A stretch of 64,000 nucleotides of DNA from Thaumasiovibrio sp047250365 (GTDB lineage Bacteria > Pseudomonadota > Gammaproteobacteria > Enterobacterales > Vibrionaceae). Positions 44,286-53,590 of the stretch are shown here, in pieces. The stretch is from assembly GCF_047250365.1 (NCBI RefSeq), contig NZ_JBLBVL010000006.1, forward strand, positions 1 through 64,000, in the 5' to 3' direction. Position 1 is the first letter of the stretch, and every line of letters starts with the position of its first letter. The translations under genes and the position numbers were made by a program. The notes beneath the pieces were generated by a model that was given only the letters and a program-made list of their open reading frames with translations, was not told the DNA's origin and searched no databases.

Positions 44286-44434
44286 TTTATGGCGTATACC
44301 CTTCTAATCGACTGCGTTCTCCTCCAAGCCATCACACGCATGTCAGAGCACACTCACATCAGGGGATCTGCCACCATTAAAGATAATTCACCGCTAGGTT
44401 GAACTATCCCAAGATCGCGTAGTCCTAATAACAG

Positions 44435-44550
44435 ATTCAGTGCAATGTGTGAGGAGGCCGCCTTGAACATTGCACCATACTCGGAAACTGCCAATTCTCC
44501 TTAATGTGTAATGGAACTTGCGCCTGCTGATACTAAGCAGGCTTTTTTTT
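44435..44550 (+). ncRNA. Candidate structured small RNA
   Basis: A 9-bp stem gtgcaatgt (44440–44448) / acattgcac (44467–44475) encloses a GGAGG-containing loop (gtgaggaggccgccttga). It is followed by about 45 unstructured bases and a strong terminator: 7-bp stem gcctgct/agcaggc (44522–44528 with 44536–44542) and eight T. There is no ORF for this terminator to serve. The 5' end is a guess. I do not recognise a known RNA family. Confidence 0.4.
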
Positions 44551-44935
44551 GCCTGTTATCTGGCTAAAGCTTCATCAATCTTTAGGACGTTTGGACAACA
44601 ATGAGGTAGTAACTTTACTAAATTAGCTTTTGGCGGATTATCAGCGGTATTGCAAACACTCTGATCTGAGGACCAAATTCTCTCATCCACTACAGCTGCA
44701 CAAATCAGGCATAGTTTTTGCTCAGATTCATCAGCACGCAATTAAGCCAAAGGCAAGTAACTAGCACCATCAAAGAGCAGCGAACTGCAGAAATAGCCGG
44801 AAGACAAGTATTTTGGGATAACATCACAAAATCATACAAACCAACACATTACCTATAAAACAAGGCAAAACGGCTATAAACGGGATCACGTCAATACCTT
44901 ATAATGGACCCTATTTAATCAGTCGCATTGAAAGT

Positions 44936-47140
44936 ATGAACTTCGTTGAGTACAAAGGTCCGTCACACTTTCCTTCCATACAGGAAGATGTTGTTCTGGA
45001 CAAACAGTTAGATCCGCAACCCCAAGAAGAGCTAGCAAAGTACGAATATAATATCAAGATAGCCTGTCATCTTACAGCCTGTCGTCCTGCTGTTGTTGGC
45101 GAGTTCAACTTGGCAAAATCAGAGCTTGAGCCAGCAATCACCTCATGGGTCAAAAAAGGAAAAGATGGCCACACAATATTAACCGCAGACGTTTTTCATC
45201 AAGAACCAAAGCGTCTTTATCACTCCTTTGAGGGTCGGGTAAATTCAGCACTTGGCGGGGTTAACTCTGCACTAGGCAGCGAAAACGTAGAAGTATTAAG
45301 CAAAAATAGTGGCGTAATTAACGAAAGCTTTATTCCCGTCAGGTTAGCTGTGCAGCTAGGAAAGCGCCTAGGGGTGCCAACGCTCGGCTATTACTATCAT
45401 TTTATCGATGGAAAGCTAGTTCACGAGTACGCGCTTGCAGGAGAAGGAAACAGCCAGTTCAGAGTCACACTATCAACAGCCTCGTTGCTTAACCAAACAG
45501 CCAAAACAAACAGACCGCTAACTTACCTGCTTCTGCCATGGCACAGACACGGCCAGGAAGTCTCAACTCAACACCTGCTCTATCAACTATCGCCGATAGA
45601 CAGTGAAGTCCTTGCTTTTATTGATGTGTCTTGGTTAGATGAACATGCGTTTAAGGTCGATTTACAACAGATCATAGATACCCTAAGCAAAGAGAAAGCA
45701 AAGCGCGAGTATGAGCAAAATGGCGACACCTACTACAATCTGCTCGCAGGGGACACCCTTTGGGACGTCGCCCAAAAGTATGGCGTTGCAGTTAATGATC
45801 TGATAGAGCTTAACCCAGCGGTGAAAGGGCGCGAAAAATCACTGCAAATTGGCGAGACGCTTCTGATCTACCCAAAGAAAAACATCGAACATCAAACTCG
45901 GCTTCACATTGTCGTGTCAGCACAAAACGATGAAGGTCGTGAGCTTTGGAAAGACATAGCAGAGCAGCATCAACTAACGCCACTCGAGTTGTTACGCCTC
46001 AACCCAAGCTACGAGCCAGATCCGTCAGTACTAAAAGTCGGTGATGCCCTAAGAGTCTCCAGAACGCCCGCAACTAACACCACCACTAGTGAGCGCAACA
46101 CGCTACCACCCGTCGCCATTACTGCCGTCACCAAAGCAGAAGATGCAAGTTATCAGCGCCCAAATCTGCGGCTGACGGAGCACGTTAATGCTATTTCGGC
46201 AGCGAAAGACATGATCCCGCTACTCAACATAGCCACAATCGCTGATTACAAAGAGCCAGCAGAATCGTTAAAAGACGATAGTAAGCCCGTCCCATACGAA
46301 ACAACACTCGACCCCAGATTAATGTATTGGCCTGATTACAACTTCCTCACGGGTGAAAAAGTAAACGCGAAGATGCGTGTAAACTACGACGACACCGTTG
46401 CAGAGTCCATTGCGGTGATGTCCGCAGAAGAAGCGGGTGAGTTTCTTCACGATATCTTAGTTAAAATGGGCATAAGCGTCGAAGAATTTATAAAGAGCAG
46501 GTTTTCAGATGAAAATCGAAGAGACACGTTAACGCACTTCAATAACTTAAGAGATTTCATCAGCACTCGAGTTAACGCCCAAGCCATTGCCAGAGAGCTT
46601 GGCTCATTAAATGTTATATCTAAAGTAACGACTTACAATGGCAGAGCATACATCGTAATTAAGGGCTATAAAAACCACCTGAAAACCTTAGTCGCCGGAA
46701 ATCGGTGGAGAGCAAGCAACCCACAAGTAACCGATCTAGGTTTGGGACTTGCGGGTGGTCACGGAAAAATGGCCTATTTTAAAACAACTGTGAAACTCAC
46801 CATTTTATTCACAGCAGGAATAAATGTCATTGAACATATCTTAAAAGACGAGAGTACAATGGTAGACTTGCTGGGTCGCACAGCAAGTGATTTAACGCAA
46901 GCCTTTGTAGCAACGGCTATAGGGATAAAGTTTGGTTCCACAGTGGCTGCTGTTTATGTTGGTCTAAAGGGCTTGATCTTTGGAGCAGGAGCTGTTGCTG
47001 CAGCCCCCTACGTTTTAGTAATAAGTACAGTTGCTGTAGTTACTATAGGTACAAGCGTCTTATTTAACTCCATTGATGACCACTATAAACTCACCGACTC
47101 AATGATAGATGCGGTAAAGGATGTAATTGATGAAAACTGA
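44936..47140 (+). CDS. Multidomain protein with two LysM repeats and hydrophobic C-terminus; probable antibacterial effector
   Basis: 734 residues, no signal peptide. The N-terminal ~260 residues are of unknown type. LysM 1 spans about residues 266–312 ('TYYNLLAGDTLWDVAQKYGV…LIYPKK') and a divergent LysM 2 about 320–372 ('LHIVVSAQNDEGRELWKDIAEQH'). A linker leads to a C-terminal domain with a glycine-rich lead-in ('LGLGLAGGHGKMAYFKTT', about 601–618) and hydrophobic helices at about 618–640 and 655–710. LysM binds peptidoglycan, and a membrane-inserting tail after it fits secreted bacterial-competition toxins that depolarise the inner membrane (as known for some T6SS effectors). The gene overlaps by 11 bases a small polytopic membrane protein, as effector and immunity genes do. 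No hcp, vgrG or PAAR gene is in the window, so delivery is inferred. An alternative role is envelope remodelling. Confidence 0.65.
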   Translation: MNFVEYKGPSHFPSIQEDVVLDKQLDPQPQEELAKYEYNIKIACHLTACRPAVVGEFNLAKSELEPAITSWVKKGKDGHTILTADVFHQEPKRLYHSFEGRVNSALGGVNSALGSENVEVLSKNSGVINESFIPVRLAVQLGKRLGVPTLGYYYHFIDGKLVHEYALAGEGNSQFRVTLSTASLLNQTAKTNRPLTYLLLPWHRHGQEVSTQHLLYQLSPIDSEVLAFIDVSWLDEHAFKVDLQQIIDTLSKEKAKREYEQNGDTYYNLLAGDTLWDVAQKYGVAVNDLIELNPAVKGREKSLQIGETLLIYPKKNIEHQTRLHIVVSAQNDEGRELWKDIAEQHQLTPLELLRLNPSYEPDPSVLKVGDALRVSRTPATNTTTSERNTLPPVAITAVTKAEDASYQRPNLRLTEHVNAISAAKDMIPLLNIATIADYKEPAESLKDDSKPVPYETTLDPRLMYWPDYNFLTGEKVNAKMRVNYDDTVAESIAVMSAEEAGEFLHDILVKMGISVEEFIKSRFSDENRRDTLTHFNNLRDFISTRVNAQAIARELGSLNVISKVTTYNGRAYIVIKGYKNHLKTLVAGNRWRASNPQVTDLGLGLAGGHGKMAYFKTTVKLTILFTAGINVIEHILKDESTMVDLLGRTASDLTQAFVATAIGIKFGSTVAAVYVGLKGLIFGAGAVAAAPYVLVISTVAVVTIGTSVLFNSIDDHYKLTDSMIDAVKDVIDEN

Positions 47141-47573
47141 GCTGAAAATCCGCGATATTGTCTTTGTGATATTGGTTGGTGGAATATTAATTATGTTTGG
47201 TCTATCTGCGCTATATGAAATCATCAGCTTTCATATATCAGGTGTGGCAGAGCTAGAGCAATATAAGGTAGGGCACTTAACGTACTACTCCATTAGCCTT
47301 GGAATAAGCACGCTAATGCTATCAACGATCCTAGTTTTCGCTTATGCGTATGTGAAAGTGAAGTGCCTCAATATGAAAACGAATAAAACGGATATAGACT
47401 GGTATATTCCAATTGCCGCTGCGATTGTTTTAGGTGGTTTTGGTCTGATCGGGCGACATTCGATGGTTGAAACCCTCTTAGACTCAGGTTTTTATGAGTG
47501 CCCTAAAACAATGAGCCATTCTCGAAGACCTAGCACAACATACGCAATCAACATGCAGCTTTGCGAAAAGTAG
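47130..47573 (+). CDS. Small multi-spanning membrane protein, probable immunity protein
   Basis: 147 residues from ATG 47130, inside the last 11 bases of the preceding gene. Three hydrophobic helices are visible: about 10–33 ('VFVILVGGILIMFGLSALYEIISF'), 50–75 and 89–106 ('WYIPIAAAIVLGGFGLIGR'). The tail 'LLDSGFYECPKTMSHSRRPSTTYAINMQLC' resembles the Cys-containing end of DUF1240-type membrane proteins, which commonly accompany toxins. The overlap points to tight co-expression with the LysM protein. Inferred role: protection of the producer's inner membrane against the toxic tail. Family placement is by eye. Confidence 0.6.
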   Translation: MKTELKIRDIVFVILVGGILIMFGLSALYEIISFHISGVAELEQYKVGHLTYYSISLGISTLMLSTILVFAYAYVKVKCLNMKTNKTDIDWYIPIAAAIVLGGFGLIGRHSMVETLLDSGFYECPKTMSHSRRPSTTYAINMQLCEK

Positions 47574-48197
47574 CCTAATTACACCTTAACGGTTCGTAGC
47601 TTTCCCTCATTCCCACGCACCCGCGTGGGGACACATCCACCCCAAAAAGCACAGCGCGTGCGTCTCTCTTCCGATCCCGGTTCCCAGCAAAAACCCATAC
47701 CATCGCCAAATCTGAACCCCGGACGACCACCATAGCAAATGGGATGAAGTACCGAACAGCAATTGCTTGCTTTTGGCAGCTTTTAACTGAGATTATTAAG
47801 GCGGTGCGATGAAGCCTTTAGATTAGAAAAAGTAGGTCACATCATCATACAACCTTTGTTAGTGATAGACGTAACTATAGGATAATGGGACAGAACATTG
47901 TATGTTTGGGTCGCTTTGCAGTTAGAGTTACAGATAAAATACAAACCATCAATGATAGCGGGACTATGTTAGTACATTGATGTCTACTCTGATGAGTCGC
48001 AGGCCGTGCCGCGATAGCCAAAGACCTCCGCCTTTCAACAGCCCTGTTCTCTTCCGCTCATAGAGTATTGACCGCAAGTAGCGCGTAATAGAGCCACTTT
48101 TAGTGGCTCTTGTCGTATCTGAGCGTTAGACAAGCTAAAGTATTTCCCTTCGAGTTTCCCACTTTCATATGGGGTCGTAACAAACTTCGGGGCAGAA
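47574..48197. other. Gene-free region with a GC-rich hairpin
   Basis: About 620 bases with no believable gene. A perfect 7-bp stem cccacgc/gcgtggg (47612–47618 with 47623–47629) resembles dispersed REP-like palindromes. A further hairpin agagccac/gtggctct lies near 48090–48110. The stretch is probably scarred DNA between the effector module and the IS66 scrap. Confidence 0.5.
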
Positions 48198-48464
48198 ATG
48201 AGTTTGCAAACAGGTTGTGAATGTGTTTTTACTCTAAAAACGGATGAAACACCACTTAATGTACTGAAAGAAGATAAACAGGCGTATATGTGGTTGTACT
48301 GCTCAGGGTCCGACTCACCAAAAGCAACAATCAATGACATGAAAAACATCGTCTTGTTCGACTATCAAAACAGTCGCGCCAGAGTCTGCCCAGCGGCTTT
48401 TTTGGGTGATTACAGCGGTTATCTGCAAAGTGATGGCACTACTTCCAACCCTTCACATTTTTAG
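48198..48464 (+). pseudogene. IS66-family transposase (TnpC) fragment
   Basis: About 88 codons. 'TDETPLNVLKED', 'AYMWLYCSGSD', 'NIVLFDYQNSRA' and 'FLGDYSGYLQSDG' match, in order, the catalytic-core blocks of IS66 transposases. The rest of the ~500-residue enzyme is absent on both sides, and the last residues after 'LQSDG' depart from the family. No inverted repeats or other IS66 genes were seen. It is a decayed scrap marking past insertion next to the effector–immunity pair. Confidence 0.75.
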
Positions 48465-48487
48465 GTTTTGCAATCTGAGGGCATAGT

Positions 48488-48913
48488 TTAGAGCCTACGT
48501 TTTTGATATAGGATAGAGTGCTCAATAAGGTATTCTCCAGCCAAGATTTTTCGGATCTTTGCATTTTTGATTTGCTTGATGGTTTTGCCATAGACGAGCA
48601 CGTCAATGAGCTCTTCTGTCTCACAGCAGCGGACCTGTATAGTTTCTTTCTGATAGCCATCAGGCTCTAAAATCCGCTCAAGCTTATCCATATTAGTAAG
48701 GGCTTCTCTGGTTACAGAATAAACTTCGCCTTTGACGTGCCAACCTTCACCTTCTTCTAATACTAACCAAGGAGAATTCCGCTCACCAACCAAATAAAGA
48801 GGATACCGATTGAGGGTTTGGAACTCTCCTTTTAAGCGAGTTCCATTGTTGATGTGGTAGTTGGGAAAACCTTCCTTAAGAGTTCCAAACACAAAAACCT
48901 TATCTAAATCCAT
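48488..48913 (-). CDS. Gamma-glutamylcyclotransferase-like (AIG2/GGCT) protein
   Basis: 141 residues. The N-terminal 'KVFVFGTLKEGFPNYH' is the substrate-loop signature of the GGCT fold, followed by 'YPLYLVGERNSPWLVLEEGEGWHVKGEVYSVTREALTNMDKLE' and a Glu-rich region with the presumed catalytic Glu. Members cyclise gamma-glutamyl amines to release 5-oxoproline; the particular substrate is unknown. Monocistronic, between the IS66 scrap and the sulfatase gene. Confidence 0.88.
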   Translation of the reverse strand: MDLDKVFVFGTLKEGFPNYHINNGTRLKGEFQTLNRYPLYLVGERNSPWLVLEEGEGWHVKGEVYSVTREALTNMDKLERILEPDGYQKETIQVRCCETEELIDVLVYGKTIKQIKNAKIRKILAGEYLIEHSILYQKRRL

Positions 48914-49144
48914 TTACTTTCATTGCCTTATCAACGATCCGCAAAGGGTGAAATTAATCCTGTTTTGAATTTAAGTCAACCAAACTTATTTTACATCGTT
49001 GAAAGGATCGGTGATCGCGGCTGTGTAAAAGCCAACACTTTTACTAAATTGATTTTTCGCGAATTATGTTCACTTAAAGCATATCGCCAGATTTACCGTA
49101 CCATTAGGTTAGTTCGCTTGGCTTTTTGGATTTAACAAAATAGT

Positions 49145-49175
49145 AAACCGCTCTTGGGGTAATCCAGAGCGGTTT
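49145..49175 (-). terminator. Probable terminator of the alkylsulfatase gene
   Basis: Perfect 10-bp stem aaaccgctct/agagcggttt (49145–49154 with 49166–49175). The minus-strand tail (actatttt) is only moderately T-rich. Confidence 0.6.
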
Positions 49176-49205
49176 GGTTAACCGTAGTTTTAAATTAAGG
49201 CGTCG

Positions 49206-51227
49206 TTATTTGTTCGGCATTGGTAGGATTTCAAATAAGCCATCAAACTCATCCAGCGTTGCTGCCAGTTGGCTAATCAATTCTCCTTCACCTTTTACGC
49301 TCGCTTTTCCTGATTCAAGCAGCGCCTCTAATGTTGTTTCGCCAAGTACCAGACTAGTAAAATCGGTCTTATTGATAACCAGCTCAAAGTCTACAGCGGG
49401 TAACTTCTCAACCTCAATGTTGGACATGTTTGCGTTTGATACCTCACCGTAATAGAGCTCTTCAACATCTGGGTGGTTAAGGCCAAAGTTAAAGTTAAGA
49501 TCAGCTTGCTCTGCCTTGGTTGCATTTAAGCTGACGGCAACAAAATCTAAGAACATCCCCGTTGGTGTATTGGCAATCACATCGGCAGAGGCCAATTTAA
49601 TCGATGGCTGTATCTCACCGGTTCTTAGCTCTGCCGCACCTTGTAGGTAGCTATTACGCCACGCCATGGTTTCTGACTGATAACCTTGCTGCTCAAAACT
49701 GTCTGCTAATGCAAAGCGGTAGTCAACGTTGCTCGGGTCGCATTGCACTAAATCATTAAACAGTTGTGAAGCCGCTTGGTACTCCCCTTGTTCAAAATGG
49801 CTTAGGCCCGCATTAAACAGCGCATCGGCGCCAGCCGCATTGACATATACACATGACTTATCAATGGTTTGTAGTGGGTTAGTGTTCACTGGGTTCATAT
49901 CATGGTACCCAAGGTACAAGTTCACCACGGCGCGCGCATTGTGGCTGTAAGAGCCGTGATAACCGTTGGTGTGCCATGTGTCTAGCTGCGACTGAGGGAC
50001 TAATTTTTCAATCTCTCGCCCCACATCATGAATGGTCACGCCATGATTGGCTAAGCGCATCGACTGATTATGAATGAAGCCGTAATTATCGCGTTGTAAC
50101 GTCATGTATTCGGAAATTTCATTCACATCGGTGTTGGTATCATTCCAAACGGGTGCTGAATGGGCCGCATGAATATTGTCGACCAACCCACTGTCAACAA
50201 AGCGCAGTTTTAGCTCTGTGAGGTACTTTGTCCACACCAAAGCATCGCGTACCTTCGCACCACGGAAGGTGTAGATATTATGCATGCCATCATAGGTTAG
50301 TTCTGCCGTATTGAGCGAACGATACTCTGGAACGTAAAGTACAATCTCGGCAGGCGCTTCAGCCCCCGGCATGTTAATCGCGTGGAAATCTAGCCCATCA
50401 ATGGTGACCACCTTCTCACGCTCTTGGATCTCTTCGGTTGGTGCGACCAGTGTCACCTCGCCACGAGACGTACCTAGGCCTAACGCATTATCAACAATAC
50501 CTTTGGTATTATTATCAAGGGTGGTGCCATATTGGTAGTTTGCACGACGCCCCATTGCGGTGCCGGCAATCACATTTTCATCCGCCAGCTCTTTGATGAA
50601 ATCTTTGGGTGCGTAGATTCTTGCCGCTTTATCAAAATCACCCGACTCAAGAATGCCACGAGATCCGCCAAAGTGATCCGCATGCATGTGAGAGTAGATC
50701 ATGCCGGTAATTTTATGCTCACCATTGATTTTAGGTAGATGCTGTTTTGCAAACTCCCACGAGGCTTGCGCCGCTTCTTTTGATAGCAGAGGGTCGTGAA
50801 TCACGTAGCCATTATCAGTACGGTAGATAGTCATATTAGAGATGTCAGCCCCACGGATCTGATACACCCCGTCCGTCACTTCATACAAACCGCCAGCAGC
50901 ATAGTTGAGCATGCCTTGACGCCAAATAGAGGGGTTAACCGTTGGTGGTAAATCATCTACCGACATGTCAGTCATGTACTCAAAGCGATTTTTTAGCTCA
51001 CCCGCTTCATGCGTGCCAAACTCAGCAATCAAGCCACGGCTGGTTCGGGCAAATGCTGACGTATCTTCCCAAGGCAGGTTTTTGGACACTTGTGCGTTTG
51101 CCTTTACGGTGTGTTCCGTTGCTGGTTTACCCTCATAGGTGTCGATGGATGCGTAGTCGTTCGCTGTTGCGCTAAATGACATGACAACCGCTAAAGAAAG
51201 TACAGATGGTGCGAAATTCATTTTCAT
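49206..51227 (-). CDS. Secreted alkyl/aryl-sulfatase of the metallo-beta-lactamase fold (SdsA1/BDS1-like)
   Basis: 673 residues from ATG 51227, which has a GAGG site 9 bases upstream; the longer reading from 51308 adds a non-signal-like stretch. A signal peptide ('VLSLAVVMSFSATA') leads into the catalytic domain. The di-zinc motif 'SHMHADHFGG' is intact, and 'IHAAHSAPVWND' and 'GYHGSYSHNARAVVNLYLGYHD' supply further ligands. An alkylsulfatase dimerisation region and a SCP2-like C-terminal domain ('ALLESGKASVKGEGELISQLAATLDEF') follow. It hydrolyses alkyl sulfates such as SDS to alcohol and sulfate in the periplasm. Divergent from a LysR gene. Confidence 0.93.
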   Translation of the reverse strand: MKMNFAPSVLSLAVVMSFSATANDYASIDTYEGKPATEHTVKANAQVSKNLPWEDTSAFARTSRGLIAEFGTHEAGELKNRFEYMTDMSVDDLPPTVNPSIWRQGMLNYAAGGLYEVTDGVYQIRGADISNMTIYRTDNGYVIHDPLLSKEAAQASWEFAKQHLPKINGEHKITGMIYSHMHADHFGGSRGILESGDFDKAARIYAPKDFIKELADENVIAGTAMGRRANYQYGTTLDNNTKGIVDNALGLGTSRGEVTLVAPTEEIQEREKVVTIDGLDFHAINMPGAEAPAEIVLYVPEYRSLNTAELTYDGMHNIYTFRGAKVRDALVWTKYLTELKLRFVDSGLVDNIHAAHSAPVWNDTNTDVNEISEYMTLQRDNYGFIHNQSMRLANHGVTIHDVGREIEKLVPQSQLDTWHTNGYHGSYSHNARAVVNLYLGYHDMNPVNTNPLQTIDKSCVYVNAAGADALFNAGLSHFEQGEYQAASQLFNDLVQCDPSNVDYRFALADSFEQQGYQSETMAWRNSYLQGAAELRTGEIQPSIKLASADVIANTPTGMFLDFVAVSLNATKAEQADLNFNFGLNHPDVEELYYGEVSNANMSNIEVEKLPAVDFELVINKTDFTSLVLGETTLEALLESGKASVKGEGELISQLAATLDEFDGLFEILPMPNK

Positions 51228-51340
51228 GCTGAGCCTCGTTTTGTCTCTCAATTGGTATGGCGCTAATTTAGCCAATTGACACATAACGATATATAAACAA
51301 AACTTCATTCAATACATCACCATTTGTTATGAGTTAATCC

Positions 51341-52264
51341 GTGATAGATAAAATAGACCTCAACCTTCTCAAGGTGTTTTCCGTTGTTTATCGTCACCAA
51401 TCGATAACGCTCGCCGCGGAAGAGATGGAGATGACTCAACCAGGGGTGAGTGGATTATTAAAGCGCCTGCAACAACAAGTAGGCAGTCAGCTGTTTATTC
51501 GCTCTGGTCGGGGCATTGCGCCAACCCGTCATGCGCAAGAGCTGATCCGTCAGGTCGAACCGGCTTTAGATCAGATCAACAGCGCTTTGGAGAACCTAGA
51601 AGGTTTTAATGTCAATTATCCGCATCGATTTGTGGTGTATACCTCAGAGCCCATTATGCTGATTCTGTTGCCTAAGATAGAGGCCGATACTGAACTGGGC
51701 AACGTCACTATAGAGCTGCACCCAACCCGCTCCAACGAGGAGCAATTGGTCAACGATCTCCATCAGCGCCAAGCAGATTTAGCCATCGAGTTTTCGAACT
51801 GCACCTCGAGCTCTTTTTTCACTGAAGAATTGTTTACAGATGATATGTGCATTATTGCTAGGAAGGGGCATCCAAGGATTGCTAACAGCCTATCGGTGGC
51901 TGAGTTTTATCAAGAGAGGCACATCACCTTAAAACTCCGCCGAGAGCACACCTATCTAGCTGACTACTTTACCGCCGAAAACCTGCAAGAAAGAACGGTG
52001 GCAGCAGAATGCACGTCATTGGTTTCGCAGATGTCGATGGTCTCAACAAGTGATTGCATTGCCTCCATGACCAAAAGTATTGCCGATATGTTTGCTGACA
52101 AACTCGAAATTCAAGTACTGCCAGTCCCGTTTACAACCACCGCAATTAACCACCGTATAATGGTTCATAACCGAGACAGAAAAAGCCCCGCAAGTATGTG
52201 GCTAAGAGAAAAGTTAAAGTCATATTTCGAGCAAGAATGGACGATTACAAAGCATACCAAGTGA
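51341..52264 (+). CDS. LysR-family regulator, probably of the alkylsulfatase gene
   Basis: 307 residues, GTG start. The N-terminal helix-turn-helix 'LLKVFSVVYRHQSITLAAEEMEMTQPGVSGLLKRLQ' and effector domain ('ELHPTRSNEEQLVNDLHQRQADLAIEFSNC') are typical. The divergent layout with the alkylsulfatase gene, 113 bp between starts, matches LysR–target pairs such as SdsB/SdsA. Likely co-inducer: a long-chain alcohol or alkyl sulfate (inference). Confidence 0.88.
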   Translation: MIDKIDLNLLKVFSVVYRHQSITLAAEEMEMTQPGVSGLLKRLQQQVGSQLFIRSGRGIAPTRHAQELIRQVEPALDQINSALENLEGFNVNYPHRFVVYTSEPIMLILLPKIEADTELGNVTIELHPTRSNEEQLVNDLHQRQADLAIEFSNCTSSSFFTEELFTDDMCIIARKGHPRIANSLSVAEFYQERHITLKLRREHTYLADYFTAENLQERTVAAECTSLVSQMSMVSTSDCIASMTKSIADMFADKLEIQVLPVPFTTTAINHRIMVHNRDRKSPASMWLREKLKSYFEQEWTITKHTK

Positions 52265-52402
52265 TCAGAATTCGCGTTGGAAAAACGCTGCTCAAAGAGG
52301 GCAAAAGTGACAAACTATATTGTCGCGGTATCAAACGTTATTGGCTTTCAACAACCCAGAGCGTAGCCTTTGCAGATAGAGGCTACACTAGGGCTGTCAT
52401 TG

Positions 52403-52870
52403 TTACGCCGTACCTAAAGCAGGCTTGCGCATTAATAAGTGGGAAAGTAGAGCATTATCTAGCGCTAACCGACCCGCCCCAGACAACATCAATGAGAGAG
52501 AACCAGCAAGCAGAGCCAACCCAAACTCATACCCTCCATTCGACATAAATAAACCGTTATCTAAGTGCACCGTGACGATAGCAACCAACATGGTTACCGC
52601 CAGCACTGCCGCTGATGGACGTGTTAAAAAACCAATCAAAATGAAAATGCCACCAAAAAACTCCCCAGCACCAGCGAGCGCCGCCATCAATAATCCTGGC
52701 GCTAAACCGATAGACTCCATAAAGCCTGCAGTTCCTTGTAATCCATAGCCTCCAAACCAGCCAAATAACTTTTGTGCACCATGAGCAGCAAAAATAATCC
52801 CTAATGGCAGCCTGAGTGCTAAGGGGGCCCAGCTTGATGTCGACGCCAATATACGATTAATGAGTTTCAT
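52403..52870 (-). CDS. DoxX-family membrane protein
   Basis: 155 residues, four transmembrane spans. 'LALRLPLGIIFAAHGAQKLFGWFGGYG' and 'GAGEFFGGIFILIGFLTRPSAAVLAVTMLVAI' are the DoxX hallmarks. Members are small integral membrane proteins tied to respiratory or oxidative-stress functions; the specific role is unknown. Monocistronic and convergent with the LysR gene. Confidence 0.9.
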   Translation of the reverse strand: MKLINRILASTSSWAPLALRLPLGIIFAAHGAQKLFGWFGGYGLQGTAGFMESIGLAPGLLMAALAGAGEFFGGIFILIGFLTRPSAAVLAVTMLVAIVTVHLDNGLFMSNGGYEFGLALLAGSLSLMLSGAGRLALDNALLSHLLMRKPALGTA

Positions 52871-53144
52871 TATTTTCCTACCTCTTCATTGTCCTTTTAC
52901 CCATCAAACCTTTGATGAGTGGAGATAAATAAACTGATATAGAAAAGTGTAAGTAATCGGCGTAATGATGAACATATCTATAATTTGGTCTTCTTATTCA
53001 ACTTTTTTGAAGTAGTTGCTATCCCCAAGTTAAATGAAGCATCACAAAAACCAGCTATCCGCTAGCACTTGTTCCGATTCTATCTAGACCCTACCCAGCA
53101 AAGCGATTAGACTAAGCACAATTACCCTTTCAGCTATACAAGGT

Positions 53145-53501
53145 ATGTCAATGTCTTCTGATTTTTACGGAAACAGTGCAAGCTATAAACGCCAAGAAAG
53201 TGGCTATCGTGAAAAAGCGCTAAAGCTATACCCTTGGGTATGTGGCCGTTGTGCCCGCGAGTTTGTCTATTCGAATTTACGGGAATTAACTGTTCATCAT
53301 ATCGATCACGATCACACCAACAACCCTGAGGATGGCAGTAACTGGGAACTGTTATGTTTGTTCTGTCATGATCATGAACACTCGAAATATACCGAGCATG
53401 ATCAGTATGGGTCGGAAATAAAAGCAGGTGATAGCGATCACCAAGCTGCAACGTTTAATCCATTTGCCGATTTAAAAGCCATGATGAACAACAAAAAGTA
53501 A
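53145..53501 (+). CDS. yajD: YajD-family HNH nuclease
   Basis: 118 residues; an ATG 6 bases later is an equal candidate start. The HNH core is 'VCGRCAREFVYSNLRELTVHHIDHDHTNNPEDGSNWELLCLFCHDHEHSK', with two CxxC zinc pairs and the HH..N..H catalytic pattern. YajD is a conserved small protein of unknown physiological role. Monocistronic. Confidence 0.9.
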   Translation: MSMSSDFYGNSASYKRQESGYREKALKLYPWVCGRCAREFVYSNLRELTVHHIDHDHTNNPEDGSNWELLCLFCHDHEHSKYTEHDQYGSEIKAGDSDHQAATFNPFADLKAMMNNKK

Positions 53502-53590
53502 CGGCATAGCAACAAAACGCAGGTGATGTGATACCCATGGTAATACCATATAGTCACCGTCACTCACCTGCCATTACGGTTTGCCCGTTA

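Noticed and set aside
44556..44741. Minus-strand ORF of 61 codons
   Set aside because: Begins at TTG right after a stop, has no ribosome site and no recognisable family; kept out as unsupported.
48035..48349. Minus-strand ORF of 104 codons
   Set aside because: Overlaps the IS66 fragment on the other strand; composition and lack of a start signal suggest a chance frame.
48923..49135. Plus-strand ORF of 70 codons before the sulfatase terminator
   Set aside because: Low-complexity basic composition and no start signal; may be repeated intergenic DNA but not a gene I can support.
52198..52548. Plus-strand ORF overlapping the end of the LysR gene
   Set aside because: Out of frame with LysR and opposite the DoxX gene; no ribosome site or domain.
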